Shown here piece after piece: positions 53,018 through 62,488 of a stretch of DNA of 64,000 bases; positions within the stretch are counted from its first letter, which is position 1, and each line of letters begins with the position of its first letter. Position numbers and translations under genes: made by a program. The DNA lies in contig BTVR01000002.1 of NCBI GenBank assembly GCA_045864775.1, forward strand, positions 868,001 through 932,000, given 5' to 3'. Origin of the DNA: Macondimonas sp045864775. GTDB lineage: Bacteria > Pseudomonadota > Gammaproteobacteria > UBA5335. The notes under the pieces were generated by a model. It saw only the letters and a program-made list of their open reading frames with translations, had not been told where the DNA came from and made no database searches.

Positions 53018-53512
53018 ACGCGGATGGACGATGGCTGGTGCCTCAGCCTCTGGCAAAACAGGTGCGCGAGCGAGCTCGCATCCCGTCACCGCCGGCGCGC
53101 TGCCGCAAGCCACCGGAAAGCTCGGTCGCAGCAGCGCCCGCCGGATCCCACAGTGCGACAACCTCATCATAGCTTTGGCCTGCGGTTCGACCAGACCCTG
53201 CGGCCGAAGGCCCGGCAAGACCCGCGGTTGGCGGGCTGCACCGGACGGCGGAGCCAAGCGATGCCGCCGCTCCGTGCCTACGCTGCGCCGCTGGACCTCG
53301 CATGGCTGCCCCAGTCGGCGATCGGGCCGAGCACCGGGAATGTCACATCGGTGGCGACTCCTCGCGATCTACCGGTGGATGGCGCGCCATCCTTTCGAGC
53401 GTGCAGGTACGCACTCCGGACGGTTCATCTCCTTCCGGCACCACCCCTATCATGCGGGTCAGGCAACCCAGAGAAATGCTTCTTGAGATCATGCATGCGA
53501 TGCCCCCTTCGG
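53018..53512. other. Long noncoding stretch upstream of the Mn riboswitch
   Basis: About 500 bp with no recognisable gene, RNA or repeat on either strand; the open frames present lack conserved motifs and ribosome sites. It is too GC-rich to suggest recent transfer by composition. Confidence 0.4.
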
Positions 53513-53541
53513 TCGACGTTGGCACGCACAACCGCTAGAAT
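53513..53541 (+). promoter_or_regulatory. Promoter of the riboswitch-controlled Mn exporter
   Basis: TCGACG (53513-53518), 17-bp spacer and TAGAAT (53536-53541). The predicted transcript would start at about 53548, at the first base of the riboswitch P1 stem. Confidence 0.5.
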
Positions 53542-53548
53542 CCCCGCC

Positions 53549-53651
53549 GTCATCGGGGAGTAGCCGCTCTTCCACCGGAAGAGGCTTGCGTCAACACACT
53601 TGGCCCATCGGCCATGGCGCAGGCAGTCCCGCACCTGGCCAGACCTTTGAC
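53549..53651 (+). ncRNA. yybP-ykoY manganese riboswitch
   Basis: Shows the family landmarks in order: GTCA (53549-53552) pairing with TGAC (53648-53651) as the base of P1, GGGGAGTAGCC at 53555, a hairpin (CTCTTCC/GGAAGAG), CGTCAACA at about 53591, a second hairpin (TTGGCC...GGCCATGG) and AGACCTTTGAC at 53641. These are the metal-binding loops L1 and L3 of the Mn2+-sensing class. It lies in the leader of a GDT1/TMEM165-type exporter gene, a known target of this riboswitch. The expression platform is probably between 53652 and the ATG at 53717. Confidence 0.9.
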
Positions 53652-53716
53652 CACAGCGCCTCCGCAGGCCGGGGCGGCGCCGTGGTCAATGCCGTCGTTC
53701 CGGCCGGAGAAATTTC

Positions 53717-54283
53717 ATGGAATCCTTTTTCGTCTCCACCGGCCTCGTTGCGCTGGCCGAAATCGGCGACAAGACCCAGCTCCTGGCCTTCATCCTCGCC
53801 GCGCGCTTCCGGCGCCCCGTGCCCATCGTGCTGGGCATCCTCGCGGCCACGCTGTTCAACCACGGCCTCGCTGGCAGCCTGGGCGCCTGGATCGCGGGCG
53901 CGGTCGCTCCGGCGATTCTGCGCACCGTGCTGGGGCTGTCCTTCCTCGCCATGGCCGTCTGGATGCTGATCCCCGATCGGATCGACGCCGATGAGATGCG
54001 TCTGTCGCAGCGGCTGGGCGTCTTCGGCACCACGCTGCTCGCCTTTTTCTTCGCCGAGATGGGCGACAAGACCCAGATCGCCACGGTGGCGATGGCCTCG
54101 CATTACGCCGCGCTCGTACCGGTGGTCGGCGGCTCGACGCTCGGCATGATGATCGCGAACGTCCCGGCCGTCCTGATCGGCGAGCGTCTGGCGGCGCGTC
54201 TGCCCACCCGGCGCATCCACCAGCTCGCCGCCGCGCTGTTCGCGCTTTTGGGCGCGGCTGTGCTGCTGGGCGTGGGGACGTGA
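53717..54283 (+). CDS. GDT1/TMEM165 (UPF0016) family Mn2+ exporter
   Basis: Membrane transporter of 188 residues with two homologous repeats, each carrying ExGDKTQ: EIGDKTQ at 15-21 and EMGDKTQ at 114-120. Six helices are apparent. Bacterial members of this family export Mn2+. A riboswitch of the Mn-sensing class lies immediately upstream, supporting the substrate. Ribosome site GGAGAA is 6 bp before the ATG. Confidence 0.92.
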   Translation: MESFFVSTGLVALAEIGDKTQLLAFILAARFRRPVPIVLGILAATLFNHGLAGSLGAWIAGAVAPAILRTVLGLSFLAMAVWMLIPDRIDADEMRLSQRLGVFGTTLLAFFFAEMGDKTQIATVAMASHYAALVPVVGGSTLGMMIANVPAVLIGERLAARLPTRRIHQLAAALFALLGAAVLLGVGT

Positions 54284-54338
54284 ATCGGGCCTGCATGGCC
54301 ACATCCCCCGGCGGAGGCGGGCGCATGATTGGGCTATC

Positions 54339-55610
54339 ATGAGCGCTCCGCCGTTTCCCGCGAGTCGACCGACCATGGACAACCCCGCGGCTCCACCGCG
54401 TCATCAGGCCCACGCCGTGCGCGTCCGCAACCTGACGGTCGGCGGCAGCGCGCCCGTCGCCGTGCAGTCGATGACCAACACCGACACCGCCGACGAGGTC
54501 GCCACCGCCATCCAGGTGGCGCAGCTCCATCGCGCCGGCTCGGAGCTGGTGCGCATCACGGTCAACACGGTCGAGGCCGCCGCCGCGGTGCCCGGCATCC
54601 GCGAGCGGCTGGACCGCATGGGCCTCGACGTGCCCCTGGTCGGCGATTTTCACTTCAACGGCCACAAGCTGCTGGCCGGCAACCCGGCCTGCGCCGAGGC
54701 GCTGGACAAATACCGCATCAACCCGGGCAATGTCGGCAAAGGACAGCGCCGCGACAGCCAGTTCGCGCAGATGATCGAGCTGGCCTGCCGCTACGACAAG
54801 CCGGTCCGCATCGGTGTGAACTGGGGCAGTCTCGATCAGGACCTGCTGGCGCGCATGATGGACGACAACGCCCGCCGGCCCGATCCGTGGGATCCGCGGC
54901 GGGTGATGGACGAGGCCCTTATTGCCTCGGCGCTGGACAGCGCGGCGCGGGCCGAGGAACTGGGTCTTGCCGCCGACCGCATCATCATCTCCTGCAAGCT
55001 CAGCGGCGTGCAGGACCTGATCCGCGTCTACCGCGAGCTGGCCCGGCGCTGCACCTACTCCCTGCATCTGGGCCTCACCGAAGCCGGCATGGGCGTCAAG
55101 GGCATCGTCGCCTCCACCGCCGCGCTGGCCGTGCTGCTCCAGGAAGGCATCGGCGACACCATCCGCATCTCGCTCACGCCGCAGCCCGGCGAGTCGCGCA
55201 CCCGCGAAGTGGAAGTGGCGCAGGAGATCCTGCAAAGCATGGGCCTGCGCGCCTTCACGCCCAGCGTCGTCGCCTGCCCCGGCTGCGGACGCACCACCAG
55301 CACCGTGTTCCAGGAACTCGCCCGCGACATCCAGAGCCACCTGCGCGAGCAGATGCCGCTCTGGCGCGAGCGCTATCCGGGCGTGGAAAACATGACGGTC
55401 GCCGTCATGGGCTGCGTGGTCAATGGCCCCGGCGAGAGCCGGCATGCCAACGTGGGGATTTCACTGCCCGGCACCGGCGAGGTGCCGGTGGCGCCGGTCT
55501 ATGTCGACGGGGAGAAGACCGTCACGCTCAAGGGCGAGACCATCGCCGTGGACTTCGCGCGCATCGTCGACGACTACGTGGTCCGCCGCTACGGCAAAGC
55601 TGCCCTTTAG
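54339..55610 (+). CDS. ispG: 4-hydroxy-3-methylbut-2-en-1-yl diphosphate synthase IspG
   Basis: Penultimate step of the MEP isoprenoid pathway. The 423-residue protein has the TIM-barrel part (AVQSMTNTDTADEVATAIQV; VGDFHFNGHKLL) and the C-terminal Fe-S part with Cys in VACPGCGRTTSTVF and MGCVVNGPGESRHAN. ATG 54339 is used; a downstream ATG at 54375 is possible. The insert-free, single-domain bacterial length is normal. Confidence 0.96.
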   Translation: MSAPPFPASRPTMDNPAAPPRHQAHAVRVRNLTVGGSAPVAVQSMTNTDTADEVATAIQVAQLHRAGSELVRITVNTVEAAAAVPGIRERLDRMGLDVPLVGDFHFNGHKLLAGNPACAEALDKYRINPGNVGKGQRRDSQFAQMIELACRYDKPVRIGVNWGSLDQDLLARMMDDNARRPDPWDPRRVMDEALIASALDSAARAEELGLAADRIIISCKLSGVQDLIRVYRELARRCTYSLHLGLTEAGMGVKGIVASTAALAVLLQEGIGDTIRISLTPQPGESRTREVEVAQEILQSMGLRAFTPSVVACPGCGRTTSTVFQELARDIQSHLREQMPLWRERYPGVENMTVAVMGCVVNGPGESRHANVGISLPGTGEVPVAPVYVDGEKTVTLKGETIAVDFARIVDDYVVRRYGKAAL

Positions 55611-55699
55611 GCTGCATCACGCCGTAACCCGTCCGCCATCCTGTAAGCGATCGTTGCGTCGATTCGCGTCCCCTTGTCAGTCCGGGGAATGCCTTGCCG

Positions 55700-56525
55700 A
55701 TGACCGAATGGTACCCACGCGAGATCGACGACGAGGGGTGTGTCGCCCACTACACAGGCTTTGAATCCGGCAGAAAAATATTGGCGAGCAATGCGCTTCG
55801 GCTCGGCCGTGTCGAGCATCTGTGCGATCCGCGAGAATATACGTTTGGCTGGATAGACATCGACTCTTCTGTTGAAGACGGGAGCTCAACTCTCGAGCTT
55901 CTCGAGCGCCACTTGAAAACCACTGCGGCCCAAAAACGCTTTCAGAAAAATTGCCGCATTCTTTGCACCTGCGCCCGAATCGCGGGCGAACACACCTTTT
56001 GCCCGGTCGAGTCATCGGCTTACGGCCGGCCGCGGATGTGGGCCCAGTACGGAGGAAAAGGCGAAGGTCTGTGTCTCGTTCTGGACAGAAACAAGGTTCA
56101 GACGGCTTTGGAAAAAAAAGGCGGAACACCCCAGATATCTTCTTGAGGGAGAGGTCGCCTATTATCCCTGGCTCTCCCAGGGAAGTGGGGGCGCATCGCT
56201 TTCTTCCGATCCGGACATCGATTGGGACACTGTGAACGTTTTCGATCTGGTCAACGAAAACGAGATGATTCGCTCGACGCTTTTCATGAAGAGCATCGAC
56301 TGGAGAGACGAGTCGGAATACCGGTGGCTGCTTTATTCCGCGGATAGCGGGGAAGTCAGCCTACCGCTCGATCAATGCCTGGTCGGCATCGTCCTGGGAC
56401 CCGCCACCAAAAACATTCGCGACATCAAAACCGCTCGTGAATACTGCCGGAGATTCCAACGGCCACTGTACAAGCTCAACTATGAGCACCCCAAGTACGA
56501 ACTAGACGAACTGGATTGGCGGTAG
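55700..56525 (+). pseudogene. DUF2971 family protein interrupted at an A8 tract
   Basis: The first part (55700 to a TGA at 56144-56146) reads MTEWYPREIDDEGCVAHYTG, FESGRKILASNALRLGRVEH, SAYGRPRMWAQYGGKGEGL and CLVLDRNKVQTALEKK. Removing one A from the A8 run at 56112-56119 restores an open frame: AEHPRYLLEGEVAYYPWLSQ, then DWDTVNVFDLVNENEMIRST and YRWLLYSADSGEVSLP, to a stop at 56523-56525, giving about 274 residues. Either phase variation, transcriptional slippage, or a single-base error explains it. The base composition is AT-richer than the neighbours, suggesting transfer. Function unknown. Confidence 0.8.
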
Positions 56526-56592
56526 CCGTCAGCGACCCGCAGAGGTAGCCGCCGGCCTCTTTGGCCTTGGCTCCCTCATCAGCGGCGAGAGG

Positions 56593-56615
56593 TGCGCCGC
56601 CACGGAGGCGGCGCA
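56593..56615. terminator. Hairpin between DUF2971 and glycine-zipper genes
   Basis: Perfect 9-bp stem TGCGCCGCC / GGCGGCGCA with a five-base loop, between convergent genes. There is no T-run, so termination activity is uncertain. Confidence 0.35.
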
Positions 56616-56620
56616 TGCGT

Positions 56621-56953
56621 TTAGCAGTTGCCTTTCTTCGCCTGTCCCGGCGGGCAGAAGCCCCCGCGTGCGGGCGGGGCGACGATGACGGCTGGCGCCG
56701 AGCCACCCACCGAATGGTGGTGATGGCCATCCCGATCCTCGTCGACGGCAATCGCGGTGCCAGCAGCCGCGCCGACCGCGCCACCCAGGATGGCGCCCTC
56801 GCGGCCGCCGACCTGCTGGCCGATGACCGCGCCCGTGGCGCCGCCGAGCGCGCCGCCGATGGCGGCCTCGGTCGTGGCGCTCTGGGCCAGCGCGGGCGCG
56901 CCGTACATCAAAACCAACGCCGTCACCCCGATCAATCCGATATTGCGTTTCAT
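56621..56953 (-). CDS. Glycine-zipper protein with signal peptide (copy 1)
   Basis: A 110-residue protein: signal peptide (MKRNIGLIGVTALVLMYGAP then ALA), then a glycine-zipper (EAAIGGALGGATGAVIGQQV; GGREGAILGGAVGAAAGTAI) that could form membrane helices in the outer or inner membrane, a short HHHH tract and a Pro/Gly tail with two Cys. It is paralogous to the next gene and is in the same orientation. The role may be outer-membrane stress related, as for other glycine-zipper proteins (inference). Confidence 0.75.
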   Translation of the reverse strand: MKRNIGLIGVTALVLMYGAPALAQSATTEAAIGGALGGATGAVIGQQVGGREGAILGGAVGAAAGTAIAVDEDRDGHHHHSVGGSAPAVIVAPPARGGFCPPGQAKKGNC

Positions 56954-57038
56954 GTTGCTGCCCCCCTTCGTGTTCTGCGCGAAGCGGCTGGCTCGCGACC
57001 AGCCGCTCCGCATGCGGACGCCCTGCCGGGGCCGATCA

Positions 57039-57503
57039 TCAGTGACCATGGCGGTCATGATGGCGGCGATGATGCCATGCAGCCTCGCGCGCCACATGTC
57101 GCGCCACCGGATGATAATGCCCGCGGGGAACCACCACTGGCCGGTTGATCACCACCGGGCGGGCCGGGTAATACGCGACCGGCCGCGCGGGATAGTAGGC
57201 CACCGGGCGCGCCGGATAATAAGCGGCGGGCCGGGCCGGATAGTAGGCCACCGGCGCCGCGTGGCCGCCGTAATAGGCGGGGCGATCGTGGTCATGATCG
57301 TCCACCGCCAGACCCGCGCCGAGGGCACCACCCAGCGCGCCGCCGATGGCCGCGCCCGTGGCACCGCCGACCTGCTGCCCGATCACGGCGCCTGCCGCGC
57401 CACCGAGCGCGCCGGCGACGATGGCCTCGCGCCGGTCATTGTCTGCCAGCGCGCTCGTCGATCCCAACAAACCAATCAATCCCGCCAGCATCAACCGTTT
57501 CAT
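57039..57503 (-). CDS. Glycine-zipper protein with YYPARP repeats (copy 2)
   Basis: A 154-residue protein with a signal peptide (MKRLMLAGLIGLLGSTSALA), a glycine zipper (REAIVAGALGGAAGAVIGQQ; VGGATGAAIGGALGGALGAG) and a C-terminal part with about four YYPARPVA repeats, then a His-rich tail (HYHPVARHV; WHHRRHHDRHGH). The N-terminal half is close to its neighbour. Tyr-rich repeats and the His tail suggest extracellular metal or surface contact; this is an inference. Confidence 0.75.
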   Translation of the reverse strand: MKRLMLAGLIGLLGSTSALADNDRREAIVAGALGGAAGAVIGQQVGGATGAAIGGALGGALGAGLAVDDHDHDRPAYYGGHAAPVAYYPARPAAYYPARPVAYYPARPVAYYPARPVVINRPVVVPRGHYHPVARHVAREAAWHHRRHHDRHGH

Positions 57504-57583
57504 GGCTGTTACTCCAACCGAACACCCCTCCTGGGGCGCGTACTGATTGGAACATGGCACACGGCGCAAGCAACTGTTTCCAC

Positions 57584-60500
57584 TCAGCGACAGCCTTCGA
57601 ACACCTCCGTCAGGCGGCGCTCCGAGACACGGCCCAAAACCCCGAGTTCCTGCGCGAACAGCGACAGACGATATTCCTCGATCATCCAGCGCAGCGTGTC
57701 CCGCCGGGACCGGCACTCGGAGTCGTCGGTGGCCGGCAAATCCGCCAGACGCCGCAACCAGTGCGCTACGGCCGCCTGCCACTGGGCGTCGCGCGCCGCC
57801 CGCCCGGACAGCTTGTCCAGCCGCAGCCGCGCGCCCTTGAGGTAGACCGCCAGCCGGCCGAGCCAAGGATCCTCGATGCGCGCCGCAAACCCCGGCGCCA
57901 TCAACCACTCGGCTTGCGCCCGGATGTCGGCCTGGACGCTGCGCCGGGGTTCGGCGGCGTCCACCTGCAACAGGGGCCGAAGCTGCTTGTACTCGGTGAG
58001 CGCCGCGTGCACGGCCTGCGTGACCTCTCCGGCGGTGCTCATGAGCTGGCGCCGGCCCGCCTCGAGCCGTGCGGCGAAGGCCTCGGCATCGCGCGGCAAG
58101 GGCTCGGCCAGAAATAATCGCTTGAGCACCGCCTCGACCACATCGGCCCGCAGCGCCTCCCAGCGGCCCAGCGGCGCGTACGACAAGCCCAGCTCGCGCG
58201 TGAGCGGCAACTGCTTTTCCAGCAGGCGCAGGGAGGCGCCCAACTGCAGACGCGCCAAGGCCAGCACACCGGCGCGATGTGCGGCCCGGGCGGCCTCGGG
58301 CCGATCGAACAGCCGCAGCGCCACGGCGCCCTCTTCCGTCGCGAGCGCCGGCCACGCCGGCACGCGCAGGCCCGCCCGCACGATCTCCACGGGTCCTTCG
58401 GGCAGCGGCCCGAAATCCCACGCGGTCACGCGCTCCCGATTCCAGCGCGCCGCGCCGTCCCCCATCGCGGGAACCGCCTCTGCCGGCGCCGCGATCCGTC
58501 CGTCGCCGCGATGGGCGGCCTGCAGCGCGGCCAGATCGCGCCCGGCCGCGACGATGCGCCCATCCGGCGCCAGGACCTCGAAGCGCATGCGCAGATTGTC
58601 GGGCAGCGCCTGCTCGCGCCAGTCTTCGGGCGGCACCACGACGCCGGTCATGCGCGCCAGGGCCTCTGACAGCGCGTCGCGCAAAGGTGCCTCGGGCGCT
58701 TCCAGCAACGCTTCGGTTGCGGCCTGCGCGAAATGCGGCGCCGGAATGAAATGGCGGCGCAGCGCCTTGGGCAGGGCGCGGATCAGCGCCTCCACCTTGT
58801 CCGCGAGCATGCCCGGCACCAGACGCTCGAACACTTCGGCGCGCAGCGGCGCCAGAGCCGGCTGAGGGATCTGGACCGTGACCCCGTCCTCGGGATCGCC
58901 GGGCTCGAAGCGATAACGCAGGCGCAGCGGCATGCTCGCGACCGTCATCTGGTCGGGATAGGCGCGGCTGTCCGCCCAGGCCGAGTCGGCGCGCACCAGA
59001 TCCTCGCGGCGCATGAACAGGAATCGCGGCGCGTCGCGCTCGACCTCCTGGCGCCATCGCTCGAAACGCGCCATGTCGTGGACGTCCGCCGGGATGCGCT
59101 GCGCGTAGAAGTCGAAAGGTGCGTTCTCATCCAGCAGGGCGCCGGGCTGACGGAGCTTGGCTTCTTCCTCGGTCAGTTCGGCCCACAGGGCGCGGTTGTG
59201 CGCCAGAAAGCCCCCGCGGGTGCGGCATTCGCCGGCGACCAGACCCTCGCGGATCAGAAGCTCCCGCGCGAGCACAGGATCGATGGGCCCGTAATCGACC
59301 GGGCGCCGGGCACTCAGGATCAGCCCGTGCAGGCTGGTCTGCATGTAGGCGCCCACCCGCCCGGCCCGCGCCTGCCAATGCGGCTCCAGATAGCTGCGCT
59401 TGAGCAGATCCCCGGCGGCAGCCTCGACCCAGGCCGGCTCGATCGCCGCCACGGTGCGCGCGTAGAGCCGGGTGGTCTGCACCAGCTCGGCGGCCATCAC
59501 CCACTCCGGGCGCTTCTTCGCCAGTCCGGAGCCGGGATGCAGATGGAAGCGCACGCCGCGCGCGCCCTGATAATCGCCCTCCTCGCGCTTGCGCCCGATG
59601 CGACCCAACAGGCCGCTGAGCAGCGCCTGATGAATGGCGGCCTCGGTGGCTGGTTCCTGATTCACCCGCAGGGACTGCTCGTGCGCCAGTTGCAGCAGTT
59701 CGCGGTGCACGTCGGACCACTCGCGCAGGCGCAGCGCCGAGACCATGTGCGCGTCACAGAACTGCCGCCGCGCCGCGCCCGAACCGCCGGCCGCGCGCCA
59801 GGCCTCCCACAGCCGCAGGTAACTCAGGAAATCCGAGCGCGGGTGCCGAAATACGGCCTGTTTGCTGTCGGCGAGCGCCGCCTGTTCGGGCGGTCGCTCG
59901 CGCGGGTCGCCGACGGCCAGCGCGCTGGCGATGATGAGCACCTCATGCAGACAATGATGTTCGGCGCCGGCAAGCACCATGCGCCCGATCACCGGATCCA
60001 CGGGCAGCCGCGCCAGATCCCGGCCGCGGCGGGTGAGTTGGCCCGCGGCGTCGAGCGCGCCCAGCTCGCGCAGCAGTTGCACCGCGTCCTTCACATAGCG
60101 CGCATCGGGCGGATCGGGGAAGGGAAAGTCTTCGATCTCGCCCAGCCGCAGCGCCTTCATCTGCAGCACCACGCCGGCGAGGTTGGTGCGCAGGATTTCG
60201 GGGTCGGTGAAGCGCGGCCGCGCCAGATAGTCCGCCTCGCCGTAGAGCCGGATGCAGACGCCCGGCGCAGTGCGCCCGCACCGGCCGGCGCGCTGGTCGG
60301 CGCTGGCCTGGGAGACGGGCTCAATGGGCAGCCGGCCGACCTTGGTGCGGTGGCTGTAGCGGCTGATGCGCGCGAGGCCCGTATCGATGACGTGGCGGAT
60401 GCCGGGCACGGTGAGCGAGGTCTCGGCCACGTTGGTGGCGAGCACGATGCGCCGCTGCCGGTGCGACTGGAACACCAGATCCTGGTGTCGCGCGGCCAGC

Positions 60501-61465
60501 CGGGCATAGAGCGGCAGGATCTCGGTGCCGGGCAGGTTCTGCCGGCGCAGCGCGTCGCCGACCTCGCGGATGTCGCGCTCGCCCGGCAGGAAGACCAAAA
60601 TGTCCTCGCGACCGCCCCGGTCCAGCTCGGCCACCGCCGCCAGCACACCGTCCGTCGGATCGCGCAGCGCCTTGGGGTCGGCGTCGAGCGGCCGGTAGCG
60701 CAGCTCCACGGGGTAGGTCCGCCCCGCCACGCTGAACACCGGCGCGCCGTCGAAGTGCCGCGCAAAGCGCTCCGGATCGATGGTGGCCGAGGTGATGATG
60801 ATCTTCAGATCCGGTCTGCGCGGCAGCAGTTGCTTGAGATAACCCAGGAGAAAATCGATGTTCAGGCTGCGCTCGTGCGCCTCGTCGATGATCAGGGTGT
60901 CGTAGGCCCAGAGCATGCGGTCGCGCGCCAGCTCGGCCAGCAGGATGCCGTCGGTCATGACCTTGATGAAGGGGTCGGGACCGAGCTGTTCGGCAAACCG
61001 GACCTGGTAGCCTGCCACTTCACCCAGCGGCGCGCCCAGTTCCTGGGCCAGCCGCGCCGCCACGGTGCGCGCGGCCAGGCGGCGTGGCTGGGTGTGGCCG
61101 ATGAGCCCGCGAATGCCGCGCCCGGCTTCCAGGCACAGCTTGGGGATTTGCGTGGTCTTGCCCGAGCCGGTCGCGCCGCAGATCACCACTACGGGATGGT
61201 CGGCGATGGCGGCGACCAATTCCTCGCGGGCGCCACTGACGGGCAGCTCGGGCGGGTAATGCAGGGCCGGCAGCCGCGCCCGCCGTGCCTCGCAAGCCGC
61301 GCGGCTGGCCTCGATGGCGTCTGTGAACGCGTCCATCGCCGCGGCGCTCGCCGCGCCGCGGCGTTGCATTTCCTGCAGCGCCGACCAACGTCGGCGCAGG
61401 GCGGGTTGATCCGCGCTGCGGCAGACCTCCAGATCCGCCGGCGGAGCGAGGTCGGCGCGCGGCAT
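57584..61465 (-). CDS. hrpA: ATP-dependent RNA helicase HrpA
   Basis: DEAH-box RNA helicase of 1293 residues, matching the long E. coli HrpA form. Walker A is GATGSGKTTQIPK (near 97-109); DEAH is in LIIDEAHERSLNIDFLLGYL; SAT in IIITSATIDPERF; motif VI as SQASADQRAGRCGRTAPG. The long C-terminal DUF3418 region includes RPVDYGPIDPVLARELLIRE and continues to VSERRLTEVFEGCR. The full protein is intact. Confidence 0.96.
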   Translation of the reverse strand: MPRADLAPPADLEVCRSADQPALRRRWSALQEMQRRGAASAAAMDAFTDAIEASRAACEARRARLPALHYPPELPVSGAREELVAAIADHPVVVICGATGSGKTTQIPKLCLEAGRGIRGLIGHTQPRRLAARTVAARLAQELGAPLGEVAGYQVRFAEQLGPDPFIKVMTDGILLAELARDRMLWAYDTLIIDEAHERSLNIDFLLGYLKQLLPRRPDLKIIITSATIDPERFARHFDGAPVFSVAGRTYPVELRYRPLDADPKALRDPTDGVLAAVAELDRGGREDILVFLPGERDIREVGDALRRQNLPGTEILPLYARLAARHQDLVFQSHRQRRIVLATNVAETSLTVPGIRHVIDTGLARISRYSHRTKVGRLPIEPVSQASADQRAGRCGRTAPGVCIRLYGEADYLARPRFTDPEILRTNLAGVVLQMKALRLGEIEDFPFPDPPDARYVKDAVQLLRELGALDAAGQLTRRGRDLARLPVDPVIGRMVLAGAEHHCLHEVLIIASALAVGDPRERPPEQAALADSKQAVFRHPRSDFLSYLRLWEAWRAAGGSGAARRQFCDAHMVSALRLREWSDVHRELLQLAHEQSLRVNQEPATEAAIHQALLSGLLGRIGRKREEGDYQGARGVRFHLHPGSGLAKKRPEWVMAAELVQTTRLYARTVAAIEPAWVEAAAGDLLKRSYLEPHWQARAGRVGAYMQTSLHGLILSARRPVDYGPIDPVLARELLIREGLVAGECRTRGGFLAHNRALWAELTEEEAKLRQPGALLDENAPFDFYAQRIPADVHDMARFERWRQEVERDAPRFLFMRREDLVRADSAWADSRAYPDQMTVASMPLRLRYRFEPGDPEDGVTVQIPQPALAPLRAEVFERLVPGMLADKVEALIRALPKALRRHFIPAPHFAQAATEALLEAPEAPLRDALSEALARMTGVVVPPEDWREQALPDNLRMRFEVLAPDGRIVAAGRDLAALQAAHRGDGRIAAPAEAVPAMGDGAARWNRERVTAWDFGPLPEGPVEIVRAGLRVPAWPALATEEGAVALRLFDRPEAARAAHRAGVLALARLQLGASLRLLEKQLPLTRELGLSYAPLGRWEALRADVVEAVLKRLFLAEPLPRDAEAFAARLEAGRRQLMSTAGEVTQAVHAALTEYKQLRPLLQVDAAEPRRSVQADIRAQAEWLMAPGFAARIEDPWLGRLAVYLKGARLRLDKLSGRAARDAQWQAAVAHWLRRLADLPATDDSECRSRRDTLRWMIEEYRLSLFAQELGVLGRVSERRLTEVFEGCR

Positions 61466-61479
61466 GAAGGGGCGACGGC

Positions 61480-62409
61480 TCAGGGGACGGACCTCGTGGC
61501 GTGCACGAGATGCAGATGCGGCAACACCTCGCGCAGGTCCTCACGCCCGGCGAGATAGCGCGCCGCCAGCGCCTCGGGCCCCAGCGACTCGGTCATGACG
61601 AACCCGCCCTGCGCCAGTTGTGGTGCCAATTGTTCCAGCAGCAGGCCGCCGGGCAGCGACTCGCCGAACAGATGCGCCATGAGCCGGGTCCGCGCCAGCA
61701 GTCCCGGAAGCCGGGGCTCTGCGAACGCGCCGGCGCCGAGGACATCCAGCGTGAAATGGCTGCCCGGCGCGGCGCACTGCCCCACCGCCGCGATCAGGCG
61801 GCAGCACGCTTCCGGCGCCAGATAGTAGGCCACCCCGAGCCATGCAAAAAACGCCGGCCGGTCGGCATCGAAACCGGCGGCGTGCAGCGCATCGGGCAAG
61901 TGCTCGGGCGTCGAGAGATCCAGCGGCACCGGCGTGCGGCGATGCGGCGTCGGCAAGCCGGCGCGATGCGCCCGGGCGGCCTTGTCGGCCAGGACCGCCG
62001 GGCGGTCGACCTCGAACAGATGCACGGCGTCGAGCGCCGGTGGCCGGCGCCAGGCGAAGCTGTCCAGCCCCGCGCCCAGAATCACGTACTGATCGAGTCC
62101 CTGCGCCGCGGCGGCGGCCGCGAGCGCCTCCTCGGTGTAACGGCTGCGCACCAAGGTCGTCGCGGCGCCGGCGAGAAAGGTGCGATGAAAACCCGTCAAC
62201 CGGCCGGCCAGCGCGCCGAGACGCGGACGCACCAGCAAACGATAGGCCGGATTGACGAGAGTGAGCGCGTAGGGATCATCCAACACCCGCGGCTGCCGGC
62301 CGTGGCGATGATGATCGGCGCGCGCCAGCGCGGCGGCTTCGGCCATCGGGCTGGCCGCCAGAAACGGCAGATGACCGAGCCCGCCGAACAGCTTGTCCTG
62401 CCACCCCAT
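61480..62409 (-). CDS. Class I SAM-dependent methyltransferase (LCMT-like)
   Basis: A 309-residue protein of the family of O-methyltransferases related to leucine carboxyl methyltransferase. The SAM motif is VILGAGLDSFAWRRPPAL, and VHLFEVDRPAVLADKA and FFAWLGVAYYLAPEACCRLI are also typical. Substrate unknown. Start ATG 62409 gives the standard N-terminus. It is divergent from the SDR gene across about 80 bp. Confidence 0.82.
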   Translation of the reverse strand: MGWQDKLFGGLGHLPFLAASPMAEAAALARADHHRHGRQPRVLDDPYALTLVNPAYRLLVRPRLGALAGRLTGFHRTFLAGAATTLVRSRYTEEALAAAAAAQGLDQYVILGAGLDSFAWRRPPALDAVHLFEVDRPAVLADKAARAHRAGLPTPHRRTPVPLDLSTPEHLPDALHAAGFDADRPAFFAWLGVAYYLAPEACCRLIAAVGQCAAPGSHFTLDVLGAGAFAEPRLPGLLARTRLMAHLFGESLPGGLLLEQLAPQLAQGGFVMTESLGPEALAARYLAGREDLREVLPHLHLVHATRSVP

Positions 62410-62488
62410 CGATGGTTCACCGCAGTCAAAACGATCATGATAATGGATCGGCGCGGCATTGCAGGCGCGCCTCATGCAGGAGAAAACC

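Noticed and set aside
58733..61558. Very long open frame antisense to hrpA
   Set aside because: High-GC codon bias opens the antisense frame; translation has no domain and no ribosome site. The same applies to the long antisense frames opposite sufS-sufD, cydA-cydB and rnr.
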